Below, one piece after another: positions 9,470-20,783 of a stretch of 64,000 nucleotides of DNA. The translations under genes and the position numbers were made by a program. The notes beneath the pieces are model-generated. The model was given only the letters and a program-made list of their open reading frames with translations, made no database searches and was not told the DNA's origin. Source of the DNA: Gentiana macrophylla (Eukaryota > Streptophyta > Magnoliopsida > Gentianales > Gentianaceae); contig JAOBSW010000449.1 of the NCBI GenBank assembly GCA_026214975.1, positions 240,742 through 304,741 of the forward strand, read 5' to 3'. Within the stretch, counting starts at the first letter, position 1. Every line of letters starts with the position of its first letter.

Positions 9470-10721
9470 TAAATGAGCGTTTAAGACAATTTTTGGGATG
9501 ATTATCAAATAAACTTACGTATCCAATAAGGTTGAGTGGTCTGTCAAGATTGTAAATGGTTGAATTCTTTTTACCACTAACAATCTCAAGGATTAACACC
9601 CCAAAACTGAATACATCAGACTTGATTGAAAATGATCCTTCCATGGCATACTCAGGAGCCATGTATCCACTGCACATAAAACTTCAAAATTATTTTGTTT
9701 CTTCAAACCGTTTTTCCTCAAAGATTAACATGATAACGATGATAAGCAAATTTGATTTCAATATTTGATTATTCACAACACTTACTATGTTCCAACAACC
9801 CTATTTGTCATTGCTTCCGTCACATTGTGTTGGAAAATTCTGGCCATTCCAAAATCTGCAATCTTCGGATTCATATTCTCATCTAGTAGTACATTACTCA
9901 CTTTCAGATCTCTGTGTATTACTTTCATTCTAGAGTACTTATGGAGGTAAAGCATTCCTTGTGCAACGCCTTCAATAATGTTGAATCGAATCTGCCAATC
10001 TATTTTCTCCTTCTTATCATCAACTGTTAAAATAGTCAATGATGAAATTAGTTCAAAATATTTTGATTATATCAAAAAATAATTGTTAGAGCACTACTTA
10101 TATGACAATCAAAGAGCCACGAGAAAAGCACCCTGCCAATAATTCTTTCTCTAGAGCCAATATTTCTCTAGGTGCTTTTTCAATGAAAGGATGCAATGGG
10201 TAGGCATTCGAGAAAATTTATACCAAATAGAAAGAAATCAAGACTTTTGTTAGGCATGAATTCATATACAAGCATCTTCTCTTCTGGATGGATGCAACAT
10301 CCATAAAGTCGAACAAGATTCGTGTGTTGGAGTTTGGTGATAAGTATAAGTTCATTTTTGAACTCTCCAATTCCTTGTCCTGATGTCTTTGATAGTTTTT
10401 TCACTGCGATTTCTCGGCCATCGAGTAATATTCCCTATATAATGAATCAGAATCATTAGTCATGAGATAAGGAAGAAAGTAAAGGTCAAAACGTTGTTGA
10501 TTGAACATTTTAACAACTTACCTTGTAAACAGGTCCATAACCTCCCTGTCCGAGCTTATTTTCATTTGAGAAGTTATTTGTGGCAGTCAAAATAGCTTTT
10601 AAGCTAAAAACCTTTACATTAGGAGCATCTTTTATGTCTTTTTCAAGTTCATCACCATAATTAAAACTATCTGAGCCTATCAACTGATGTATGATGTCAT
10701 CTCTCCTCTTATTTTCCTGTG
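9021..10721 (-). CDS. S-domain receptor kinase, cytoplasmic kinase exons 3-7
   Basis: Five exons on the minus strand: 10522-10721, 10224-10434, 9786-10023, 9519-9669 and 9021-9353 (200, 211, 238, 151 and 333 bp). The 211/238/151 lengths are the classic SRK-type pattern. All introns are GT-AG. The kinase has the glycine loop [10 protein letters not shown], the catalytic lysine in EIAVKKLS, the RD loop VIHRDLK, DFG, the APE in [11 protein letters not shown], and the C-terminal [13 protein letters not shown] typical of S-domain kinases. All catalytic motifs are present, so this is an active-type Ser/Thr RD kinase of the CES101-like G-type lectin class. It would sit on the cytoplasmic face of the plasma membrane. 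The upstream exons are at 26404-28124 across a 15.7-kb intron; the phase fits (see findings). Confidence 0.92.
9402..9462. repeat. (TA)n microsatellite in the last kinase intron
   Basis: About 30 uninterrupted TA units within the intron at 9354-9518. The tract could form a long hairpin in the pre-mRNA. Confidence 0.95.
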
Positions 10722-10846
10722 CTGTAACACCAATTTAAAAAGATCTATTTTTTAATCCATATATAGAAATTTGGTGTACGAAAATTTCTTGCCTATTGTG
10801 TATTGTCTTACAATGTACCTTTATAACATACACATATATATATATA

Positions 10847-10876
10847 TTAGCAAAATACACGTCTGTTGCACGTGTT
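10847..10876 (-). mobile_element. Possible Helitron 3' terminus (second Helitron)
   Basis: Read on the minus strand, ACACGTGCAACAGACGTGT forms a 6-bp hairpin with a 7-base loop, followed by ATTTTG and CTAA, then T. This is the layout of a Helitron 3' end (hairpin, short spacer, CTRR, host T). The 5' terminus, which would lie at higher coordinates, could not be placed. Confidence 0.35.
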
Positions 10877-11275
10877 TCGGTTAAATAAACTTCATAAAAT
10901 TGCAAAAATAACAATAAAATTTAATATTACTATTATCAAGTATATATTAATACATTAATTACAAACACGCTAAATAATATTATTAAAAAATATACCTTTT
11001 GCATTTTGTTTCTACTTTGATATTGTGGATACATTTACTTGATAAATTTATCATTCCTTTAAAGATAATAATAATTCGTAAATGTATTATTCTTGTTTAT
11101 TACAAAATTATCTTTTGCACGGCAATATATCATTTACTACATACATTTATATTTGATAATGTGTTTCATAATGTTTCTATGATTATAGATGTTAATGAAA
11201 TGCTTAAATGAAATAAATAAAAACATTGATAAATGTAGATCATATGTAGAAAGCCTAATCTATGTGTAAATATCT
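10877..11275. other. AT-rich intron sequence
   Basis: Noncoding, about 80 percent A+T by eye, between the hairpin and the first LINE relic. No domain or repeat is recognised. Confidence 0.4.
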
Positions 11276-14160
11276 ATGTGGAGTAAAAGAAATAGCATCA
11301 TTTTCCATATTGATACGATAAGTAAATATCAATGTAATTTGAGGCTTGTTTTGGGCTCATCTATGATCGGACTTCAGGGGCTCGTCAATAGGGCCGATTT
11401 GCTAGAGCTACCATTCCATGACCCATATTTCACATGGTCCAGGTCTGTACCTAATACTCATGTGATTGAACATCGGTTGTATCAAGCTTTGTGCAACTCT
11501 AGGTGGTGGCATTAATATCCTTGCTTCTCCTTGTAACATCTACCTCATGTGCAGTCCGATCACCACCACATCCTTCTAGCTCTAAAGAGTATACATGTCA
11601 TAGACTATATTGACATTCCAAGCTTTCTGGATGAAACACAATGACTTTTATAATGTTCTTATTAATTCTTGGAATGTTACTTACAATAATTTGCAGGGGG
11701 CTCTTGATACTTTTGCTTCAAAATCCAAAGAATGGAATAAAGGGTCTCCGAGAATGTATTCTATCAGAAGAAGAAATGTAAATCTAAAATTGAGGGAGTC
11801 CAACATTCTCTCTCAAAAGATCCTTCGGGTTTCTTGACTAATCTAGACAAGGAATTACAGCAGGATTACGAAGATTATCAATCTCAAGAAAATTTATTGG
11901 CACCAGAAATCGCATCTTAGTTGGATTGAGGACGGTAAACATAACACACAATATTTCCATCTCTCCACCAAATGAAGAAGAAGCGGGAATAATATTCTTT
12001 ATCCGAAAGATGCCAGTGGGACATGGATCAATGGAAACAAATCCCTTCACGCTATGGTTTGTCAATACTTCATGGATCCTCATATTGAAGAACCAGTGAC
12101 CCTCATTCAAAGGCATGTTCTCTCCTCCGGTTAATCATGTTGATAAGAGGATTCTAAACTGGCTTGTTAGTGCATAGGAAGTACAGTCTACAATATTTCA
12201 AATGAGACCCTTCAAATCACCGGACGAAATGGCTTCCTCCCGATCTTCTATCAAAAGAACTGGATACAACCTCTCTATCATGGCTTGGTTCACCAAGGTA
12301 TTCCAGAAAAATAGCTTTCCACATGATATGAACCGGACCTTCATCATCTTAATTCCGAAAGTTAAGCCACTTGAATCTCTCTCTCAGCTACTCCACATAG
12401 CTCATGCGAAGGTCACCACCAAGATTATCACAAAAATTGTTGCAAATCGGTTGCATTTGATCATCGACAACAACCAAAACGCCTTCATTACTGGCAGGCA
12501 GACTTCAGACAACATCATTGTGACTCAAGTGGTTTTATATGCTATAAGGAAAAATCGGGCAACAAAGGGATCATGGTTGTCAAAGTCTATCTTTAAAAGG
12601 CATACGATAGGGTCAATTGATCCTTCCTTGGTCAGCTTCTATACCTATTGGGATTTAGTGACATTATTGTCGATCTGATCATATTCACATTATTTAGCAC
12701 TTTATTAAAGATTCTTTGGAATGATACCCCATTCTGGATTCCAACCTCATCATTGACTAAAACAAGACGATTATTTTCTCTGTATCTCTTCATACTCGTT
12801 ATGCAAGTGCAGAGTTGCTTAATCAATCAATCCATTACTGGTGGGAAATGGAAACCGATTAGTGTTTAACGTGGAGGGCTGAGAATTTCCCATCTCTTCT
12901 TTGCGGGTGACCTCATTCTTTTCTCAGAAGTAACCATAGACCAGGCGCATGAAATTGACGTTGTCCTATCCATTTTTTGTGATATGTCAGGCCATAAAAT
13001 CAGTATCTCTAAATCAAGATTCATGGTTTCATCCAACACGAATACTCAAGTGGTGCACAACATCGAAGAAGAACTCGTATGTCCCACTCTCTATTTTGAA
13101 AAATATATTTGCTTCACATTGCATCATGGTCGGGTTAAGAAGGATTTTTAAGGAATTATAGATAGAGTCCGATCAAAATTACAGACCTAGAAATCCTTCA
13201 CACTCTCCAAAGCAGGCCAAGTCATCTTAATGCAAAAATTTCTCACCATGACCCCTTATTATCACATGCAAATTGTTCGCCTACCTGCTTTTGCCATAAA
13301 TGAAATAGCAAAATGGCATGCTATTTTTCCTGGGGCCATGATATAGAGAAGAGAACGTTACATCTTGTAGCATGAAAATCCATATGTCGACCTAAACTTA
13401 GTGGTGACCTGGGAATATATACTTCCCCAGAAACGAATACCGCACTTTTGGATAAACTTGCGTGGAAATTGCTTACCGAGCATGGTAAATTATAAGTGCA
13501 GATCTTAAGACACATATATGGTTCACCTCTCGACGCACCCAATCCACATGCTATTTTATATGGCATCACATCTACTTTGCTAAACACTCTTCGGAATGCT
13601 TTCGATTTCGATGATCATAGAAATATCATATGGAAATTGACCCTCTGGGTAAATTTTCAGTAAGCTCTACATACTTTGAACTTCAGAGTCGACAAGACCC
13701 ATACTCAACAGCTGGTACATGTGTCTAAAAATCACCGTGGTTTATTAATAGCCCCCTTAGAGGCGATGTTTTACTATTTTAGATACGACGGGGTGCTCTT
13801 CCTACGGCTGACCTATTATCCTCAAGGATATCATTGACGATGGAACCTGCTATAAATGTGGTGTGTTCATTGAATACATCATGCACTCTTTGATGGATTT
13901 CCCCTGGGTAAACAGTATATGGAGATATGTTATTCATCGGAAACATTGGACCTATTTTACCCCGACTATTTAGATCCTTGAGTGGCTCAAGAGGTATCTT
14001 AATGTGAATATGTACAAGCACAATACCGTGGATTCTATAGATATTTTATTCGTGAACTCTTTCAAAGCATCTAGTATTGACGTAACCAAGAAAGGCATGG
14101 TATTGACACACACCGGCCCTCGAAGATGATTTTTATTTCTGAAGCTGTTCGTAAAGCCAA
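11276..14160 (+). mobile_element. Degenerate L1-type LINE (relic A)
   Basis: Pieces of a single ORF2 appear in order in shifting frames. An endonuclease tail (GLQGLVNRADLLELPFHDPY then FTWSRS) is at 11370-11450. Reverse transcriptase blocks include FIILIPKVK, KIVANRLHLIIDNNQNAFI and GRQTSDNI at 12330-12520, FFAGDLILFSE at about 12898 (the FADD motif reads FAGD) and a SKAGQVILMQKFLT block at about 13205. A zinc-knuckle-like CYKCGVFIEYIMHSLMDFPW segment is at about 13850. Dozens of stops and frameshifts make it much older than LINE B. It lies in the giant intron, antisense to the gene. Confidence 0.8.
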
Positions 14161-15670
14161 GAACTTAGATTAGCTTGGACTTGATTAGTTTTGTTTTGCT
14201 AGCCTACAAATTTTGTAGTATTTTTTTGCCTTAACTTTTGTATACCTTATACTGTTTCAGAGTTTTCTTGATAAAATATCCGATTTCGGCCAAAAACAAA
14301 TTATGCACTGTCTTCTTCATTGCATCGCCTACCCTAACATTATTCTCTCTTACACCATTAAAAGTAATTAACAACCAAGTCTTTTCATTTACATCATTGA
14401 AAATCTGTTTTAATACAATTTCATTACATCCATTAGTTTCCATTTTTTTGGGTTTTCGTAAATAAACAACAGAGAAACTTGTATATAGTAGTAGTAGTAA
14501 GTAGCAGTACTCTATAATCACAACATCGTGTTATAATGGCACATAGCAACACATCACTTAAATAGAGGGCTTATGAAGGACTGAGCCACTTGATGTGATT
14601 TCGGTCATTCAGTCATTCAATTTACAGCGTCTCATTGAACAATTTAGATGGAATTGGAAAATGATGATATTAAAAGAACTCCCAAGCTCAATTCATATGC
14701 AAGACTAATCTTGACAAAAGCAAATAGACAAATACAATGTAGCAACAACGTTAAAAATAGCAATGAGAATATTGTGGAACTGATAATTTGGTTTTTGACA
14801 ATTCTGATGCAATTTCTCGATGCATTGTATCATGTCACCTTTTTTTATACTGAGAGAGCACATTAACACTTTTAAATACTAACAAAGCATGCACAGTGAC
14901 ACTACTTTTTTTTCATCGGATCCGGGTAGAGACCAAAGGTCTTGAGCGACCGATCCGGCAGAACAACTCAAATGATAAAGAAGCATCGTTAATTTCAGCA
15001 ATGTGACAGTGACTGTGAATGTTATTGTGATATGCCAATAATGTGTCATTGTGTGATGTCATTGCAAAAAAAAATTGTGATATCAGAAATCGTGTCTAAA
15101 AGACATCAAATAAAAAGAATGGAAAAATATAAATTATGGCAAAAGATTATAATTATTAAATGTGTAGATCAAAAGATATGTTTGTATAAAATGTACAGAG
15201 AAGAGAAAATGTAGTTTAATACTTTTAAAGGACAAAATGTAGTTCAATATTTAATCCTTTAAATTAATTATTTACTATACTTAATAAATATTTATAATTA
15301 ATGATTCCTTAATGTGTTTTATATGCCTAAAAAAATTTACTCGTATAAACTAAATAATAATTAAGCACCTCTAATAAAATAATAACATAGAATAGTTTGA
15401 TGCGATTGATTGCCATTACTTTGAATGGATGATCTGTTTTTTCTCATATTGTTTTTGGCTTTCTTTATAACAGATTTGCAATTATGTGCGGTAAGAAGGC
15501 TCTCTTTGAGTATTGATCCAAGTTGATTTGTATGCAAGTATGTATAAAACTTGTGTTTGTTTGGTATGACTTTTAAATAGGGAGTTTTATTATTATTCAT
15601 ATGTTTCCTTAGATGATTAAAATGCGGGAGGTTGTTCAAATAACAACAAATGTTCCATAGAGGGTTAAGA
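14161..15670. other. Intron sequence without recognised features
   Basis: AT-rich and noncoding. The longest minus-strand open frame (15361-15639) is a biased chance frame rich in N and K with no domain. A segment at about 14906-14975 (CGGATCCGGGTAGAGACC...) is more GC-rich but unexplained. Confidence 0.4.
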
Positions 15671-15673
15671 ATG

Positions 15674-15752
<79 letters not shown>
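15674..15752. repeat. Compound (ATT)n(GTT)n microsatellite
   Basis: About thirteen TTA units are followed directly by about thirteen TTG units in the giant intron. Confidence 0.95.
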
Positions 15753-15753
<1 letters not shown>

Positions 15754-15840
15754 CTGAAGGGAAACTCTAAAAGCCCATGTATAGTTTTTTAAAGGTATTT
15801 GAATTGTGTAATATATTTTTTATTGTAATATTTATTGATA

Positions 15841-16050
15841 AATGATTGCATATCACGTTGTATTTGCTGTTAATGGGAATTGTGTAATATTTGTAGATAA
15901 GTGCTTGCATATATATCCCTTCTCGTGGTAGATAAATTAGATAGATGTAGTTTTAATCGTTGATTTTATTATATTATATTATAAAATTGTAATAATGAAT
16001 AAATAGGGAGAAACACTTATTATATTATTAAATTGTAATTATTATAATTA
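15841..16050. repeat. Tandem host repeat, copy A (left part)
   Basis: Host sequence whose second copy is spread over 18876-19311 and 26146-26245. Matching blocks are TGATTGCATATCAC, GGAATTGTGTAATATTTG, the GCTTGCATATATATCCCTTC block, TTGATTTTATTATATTA and AATAAATAGGGAGAAACAC. Copy A is itself split by LINE B at 16051 and resumes at 18847. It preserves the empty sites for the MITE (TA at 15888-15889) and the Helitron (about 15973). Confidence 0.85.
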
Positions 16051-16052
16051 CA

Positions 16053-17340
16053 ATGAGGGCATGTAAGGCTCCAGGCCCGGACGGTATGCATGTAATTTTC
16101 CTCCAAAAGTATTGGCATGTGATTGGTTCTGAAGTATTACAGGTGATTTTAGCTATCCTCAATGAGGGTATAGATCTAGGCTCAGTGTGTGAGACTTATA
16201 TCACATTGGTACCTAAGGTGGCGTCTCCCACACGGGTAGCTGAGCTGAGGCCTATTGCGCTTTGTAATTCGACATACAAATTGCTCTCACGTGTCATTGT
16301 CAACAGGCTTAAACAGGTCATTAATGATGTTATATCGGGCAACCAAAGTGCTTTTGTTTCCGGCAGGTTAATCACAGACAATGTCATTGTTGCTTTTGAG
16401 GCATTTCATTCAATGAAGGTGGGGGTACATGGTTGTCATAATCATGCAGCTATCAAACTTGACATGGCCAAAGCGTTCGATCGAGTAGAATAGAGCTATC
16501 TTTGGGGTGTCATGCATCAGATGCGCTTTCCAGGAGCTTCTGTTGACTTATTGTGCAGGTGTGTTTCGTCGGTTACTTATCGAGCTCTCGTCAATGGTAG
16601 GCCCGGCCCTCGGATTGTCCCTACTCGGGGGATCCGGCAGGGGGATCCTCTCTCCCCATTTCTTTTTATCATTTGTGCAGAGGGACTGACAGCCTTGTTG
16701 GATTGGGCTATGCGAGGTGGAATAATTCGGGGTATTTCGTTTGGCAGGCAGGCACAAGTTCAGATTTCACATTTGCTTTTCGCTGATGATAGCATGCTAT
16801 TTTTCGAGTACATGGATGGAGCGCTTGAGACGCTTCTGGACCTTTTTAATCAGTATGGGATGCTCTCGGATCAAGCTATAAATTTTCACAAGTCAAGTTT
16901 ATACTTCAGCAAGGCTATTCGGCAGGTGGACATGGAGTATATATCGGTCTTTCTTCAGATTCCCGTGAGGAATGGCACAGGTAAATACTTGGGCATGCCA
17001 TTTCTCATTGGGAGGAAAAGAGACAGGTTTTTGATTTTCTCCGAGAGAAGGTTTGGAAAAAATTATCTGGTTGGAAGGATAAGCTGCTCTCTCCTGTCGG
17101 GAAGGAAGTCATGATTAAATCGAGTCTGTAGGCCATACCTACATTTATTATGCAGTGTTTTAAGGTACCTACTACGTTGGTCCGAGAAATCGAAAAATGT
17201 ATTCATGGATTCTTCTGGGGAGGCACTAAGGCTAAGCGAAATGTGCATTGGTGAAACTGGGAAACTTGTTGTCTACCCAAAAATCTTGGAGGTCTAGGAT
17301 TCCGTAATCTGGAATGTTTTAATTTAGCTCTACTGGCTAA
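16053..17340 (+). pseudogene. LINE B reverse transcriptase
   Basis: Starts within the fingers at KAPGPDGMHVIFLQKYW. It continues through TLVPKV, LRPIALCNSTYKLLSRVI, NQSAFVSGRLITDN, KLDMAKAFDRVE, GIRQGDPLSPFLF and the catalytic HLLFADDSMLFF (FADD intact, at about 16770-16805) to the ISGKYLGMP-like GTGKYLGMPF. A tryptophan codon is a stop at 16492 (VE*SYL, normally VEW). A frameshift in the T run near 17033 moves the frame, and stops at about 17128 and 17252 interrupt the tail. No endonuclease domain is present because of the 5' truncation. Confidence 0.9.
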
Positions 17341-17344
17341 GCAT

Positions 17345-18376
17345 TTGTGGCACTTTCTTATTTGCCCCACCGCCCTTGCAAGTCGAGTACTGAATGCAAA
17401 ATATCACCCATGTACAACCATTATGGCAGCAGGTTTGGGGAGTAGGCCATCTTTTTTATGGAGGAGTTTACTAGAGGGCAAAGATATGTTAATGCAGGGC
17501 CTGCGATGGAGGGTCGGGGATGGGATTTCAGTTTACGTATTTCATGATGCTTGGATCTCTAGTCCGCCATCCTTCTGGTTGGCCCATTCGTCTCATTCTT
17601 TACCTGCGGATATTAAGGTGCAGGACTTGCTTTTGCCAAGTACTAGACAATGGAACCTGCCTTTCCTCATGCAAGAATTCCAAGATTGGGAGGTGGACGC
17701 CATCCTTCAGACTCCAATTGCCGGCAGCTCGCACCCGGATAAACTAATTTGGCATTATGACCGACGGGGCAGATATACAGTGAAATCAAGGTATTTTCTT
17801 GCATTGAGTTTGTATGGTGGATTGCATGATTCGGCACATGCGTCTTCGTCTTCAGGGCCGGACAGAGCGTGGCGTGATGTTTGTAAAGTTACTGTGCCGC
17901 CGCGTGTTCATCATTTCTTACGGCGATGCATGCAGGACTGTCTGCCGGTCCGAGAGCAGTTATCTAAGCGTAATATGGGCTCGGGTCAGTGTCTGGCATT
18001 TGGTAGAGAGATGGAGTCCTTACGGCATGTACTCTTTGAATGTGATTATGCTAGGGCGATATGGGCGGCCTCGCCTTTTGGTAGTCAACGGATTCAACAT
18101 AGGTCAAACTTCAAGGAGTTTTTTTGTGCGATAATAGCGCGTTACACTCCGGATGAGGTGTCTACCTTTTGTCTGCTTTTCTGGAACCTTTGGAAATCCC
18201 GGTGCAGTGCGGTTTTCGGTGATATGCCTATTTATGTATCCCGTGTGGTCACTGCTCCGTTTCTAGGGCAGCAGAGTTTCGTCAGGCTTTGTGCTCTTCT
18301 TACACGGAATCTGAGGAGCATGGCCACCCGGTCATATGGAGTACAGAGTACACCTCCTGTGGGTAGCTTGAAATGA
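17345..18376 (+). pseudogene. LINE B central and zinc-binding (zf-RVT) region
   Basis: A 343-codon open stretch typical of the C-terminal half of plant LINE ORF2. It contains ALASRVLNAKYHP, GSRPSFLWRSLLEGKDML, RWRVGDGISVYVFHDAWI and the zf-RVT-like block with VPPRVHHFLRRCMQDCLPV, ending ESLRHVLFECDYARAIW (C-x2-H-type zinc ligands altered). It ends at a TGA where the family has a W before the RNase H core (normally KWNxDAS). Confidence 0.88.
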
Positions 18377-18819
18377 AATTCTGATGCCTCTGTTGAGGAT
18401 TCAGGTTCTAGTGTGGGTCTTATCTTCAGAGATGCACTTGGTTCAGTTGTTGCTGCATTTTCGTTCCACTTCGACCCTGGTATAAGTCCCGGATCCTGGA
18501 GATGCAAGCGATTCTACTAGCGTTGGAAGAAGCTATTCGCTTGGGTCTTTCTGCAGTTACATTTGAAACTGATTGTCTGCCATGTGTTCAAGCACTATTG
18601 CGGCCATTGGACGACCTATCTGTCTTCAGCTGCTTAGCATGCGATTGTCTAGCGTTTTTACCATCCTTCGTTTCTTCTTCTTTTACTTTTGTTAAGCGTA
18701 CTGGTAATTTCCCGGCGCACTTACTGGCCCGGCATGGATTAGATCATATTGGTCGCATTGATTGGGGAACATCCCCTCCTCATGATGTAATTTCCACCGC
18801 TATTGCGGACTTGGCGTAA
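18377..18819 (+). pseudogene. LINE B RNase H domain
   Basis: After the TGA the frame continues NSDASVEDSGSSVGLIFRDA. A frameshift near 18490 leads into EMQAILLALEEAIRLG, VTFETDC and HLLARHGLDHIG. The acidic catalytic residues of the plant LINE RNase H (D of DAS, E of EMQA, D of ETD) are all present. The stop at 18817-18819 is followed by an 18-base 3' UTR and the poly-A tail. Confidence 0.85.
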
Positions 18820-18857
18820 TGCAAATTTAGTTTCTTCAAAAAAAAATATTATAATTA

Positions 18858-19311
18858 ATAATAAATAGGATGAAACACTGATTGCATATCACAATTCCTT
18901 GTCGTTGTATTTGCTGTTAATAGGAATTGTGTAATACTCTCTCGGTTTTTTTTATCTGTCACATTTCACAATTTGCTTTGTTTTTATTATCTGTCATTGT
19001 ACATTTCCAATGCATCATTTATTACTTTTTCCTCTTTTACCAATAAAATATTTACATCTTCAATAAAAAAAAATTACTTTTCCAATACTAAAACACATTA
19101 TCAACAAAGTATTTACGTCTCCAATAAAAAGAATACATTTCCAACACTATATTTAAGACATATTAATTACTTTCTTAATTTGTGTGAATCTTCTCGCTGG
19201 GACATATAAAAAACGGATGGAGTATTTGTATATAAGTGCTTGCATATATATCCCTTCTCGTGGTAGATAAATTAGATAGAGGTAGTTTTAAGCGTTGATT
19301 TTATTATATTA
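18858..19311. repeat. End of host repeat copy A and start of copy B
   Basis: After the LINE target duplication, ATAATAAATAGGATGAAACAC finishes copy A. Copy B begins TGATTGCATATCACAATTCC (18878) and runs, interrupted by a MITE, to TTGATTTTATTATATTA at 19311, where the Helitron begins. Confidence 0.85.
18937..19222. mobile_element. Stowaway-like MITE with TA target duplication
   Basis: A 286-bp element with inverted termini CTCTCTCGGTTTTTTTTA and TAAAAAACGGATGGAG, flanked by TA (18935-18936, 19223-19224). Copy A of the host repeat has the unoccupied site GTGTAATATTTG at 15882-15893. A relative of the same family lies at 50015-50406. Confidence 0.88.
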
Positions 19312-19329
19312 CTAGTCAATAACCCGTGC

Positions 19330-19850
19330 ATTGCGCGGGAACGTATAACAATGTAATTACATTCAATTAATATGCATAATATGTACTACAAAACAAAGAC
19401 ATTTCGAAACTTATTGTAATGCTAGCTATTACAATTGTTTTATTTAATATTAGTATTCGTTTCCGACGTCAGATAGAGTCAAAACAGACAACACAACATG
19501 TCAAAAAGTTATATTGATGCCAATAAATATGGTTATATTTCTGCTGTTAGCATTGCACGGGAGAACGTATTTTTTAAAAAAGAAGAATTTTTTTGAAGGA
19601 TGAAAAAAATATTTATTGGCATGTTTGTTACACGGGATAAATTAATAGAAGCGAAATGCAAGATAATGGAATAAATTAATTCTATTACTGCGTTCTAAAT
19701 ATGCAAGATTGAAATGAAACAAATTATATAAAAGATAACACATTGAGTGATGAGTAGAGCATGATAGTGAATTAAGGTTGGCTGGAGTAGGGTATGGTAT
19801 TGTTCTTAAAGTAGGATATAGGCGAAGGGGTGGGGCAGCCCTACGTCATA
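19330..19850. other. Helitron 3' interior
   Basis: AT-rich. A degenerate second copy of the terminal motif (GCATTGCACGGGAGAACGTA) lies at about 19550 and a weaker one (ACACGGGATAA) at about 19631. This suggests duplication of the 3' end. No gene is seen. Confidence 0.45.
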
Positions 19851-20490
19851 CCCCAAAGCACTCTACATCTCTTCTCACCTTGCCCATTACCTACCCTACT
19901 CTACTATCACCCACCCCTACCCTACCTTACCATACCTTACCTATCATACCACCCTACCTTACCCACCACCCCACCCTTCTCTACCCTACCCTACCCCACC
20001 GTACCCTACTACCCTACCCTATCCACCATTCCACTCTACCCTACATTACCCACCAAACCACTCTACCCCTACCATACCCTACACTATCCTACCCCTACCA
20101 TGCCATATCCACCATTCCACTCTACCTTATATTACCCACCACACCACCCTACCTTACCTTACCCACTACCCCAACCTATCATACCCTACTCTATCCTACC
20201 AACCCTACCTTACCGACCACTTCACTCTACCCTACCGTACCCTACCCACCCACCCCTATCCTACCCTACCCTACCCACCATTCCAATCTACCCTATCTTA
20301 CCCACCACACCATCCTACCTTACATTACCCACTACCACAACCTACCCTATCCTACCCTACCCTACCAACCCAGCCTTACCCACCACTTCACCCTACCTAC
20401 CCTATCATACCTTACCTACCACCCTATCATACCCTCCCTTAGCCACCACCCCACCTTATTCAAATACGCTTCCTACCTACCTTACCAACC
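19850..20490. repeat. Degenerate CCTACCCTAC pyrimidine tract
   Basis: About 640 bases composed almost only of degenerate CCCTAC, CCTTAC and CACCAC units on the plus strand. All three plus-strand frames are therefore open and none is meaningful. The unit differs from the plant telomere repeat CCCTAAA. Confidence 0.9.
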
Positions 20491-20783
20491 TTAGCATTTA
20501 ATGATGTGGCTAATTCATAAGGGATGACATAATCTAAAAATATCTCGTATTAATTGGCATATTTGAATTTAGTTATGGAAAAATTAGTTTATAGTCCTTT
20601 TTTTCTCCCTTAATTAAGTGCTAATCCAGTTTCAAATTTTTAGTTGCAATAAGGACAAATAATTTGATCGGACTAAATTATCCCTAATTACACGCTTCGT
20701 CGAGATAAACTTCCATTCCTTTCCTTTCATTTTTATCATTTCGGATCGTAAGTTGGTGAGTTCATCATCAAAATCAATCGGCG

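Larger units (their letters stand above)
16051..18846 (+). mobile_element. L1-type LINE B, 5'-truncated, with poly-A and TSD
   Basis: A 2.8-kb 3' portion of a LINE ends in nine A residues (18838-18846). It is flanked by 11-bp direct repeats TATTATAATTA at 16040-16050 and 18847-18857, as left by target-primed reverse transcription. The order is reverse transcriptase, zinc-finger region, RNase H. The uninterrupted target survives in copy B of the host repeat at about 26205-26225. The insertion is antisense to the kinase gene inside its giant intron. Confidence 0.92.

Noticed and set aside
9021..10721. Kinase exons as an independent receptor-like cytoplasmic kinase gene
   Set aside because: The first exon has no start codon in frame, begins at a splice acceptor, and joins in phase with the TM exon at 26404.
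15361..15639. 92-codon minus-strand open frame in the giant intron
   Set aside because: Biased N/K-rich composition, no domain, in intron sequence.
16196..16757. Minus-strand open frames under LINE B
   Set aside because: Shadows of the GC-richer reverse transcriptase coding strand.
19850..20490. Possible interstitial telomere
   Set aside because: The unit is CCCTAC/CCTTAC, not CCCTAAA, and it is too irregular.
19778..20501. Two overlapping plus-strand open frames of more than 220 codons
   Set aside because: They are produced by the CCTAC repeat tract; the proteins are only T, L, P, Y and S runs with no domain.
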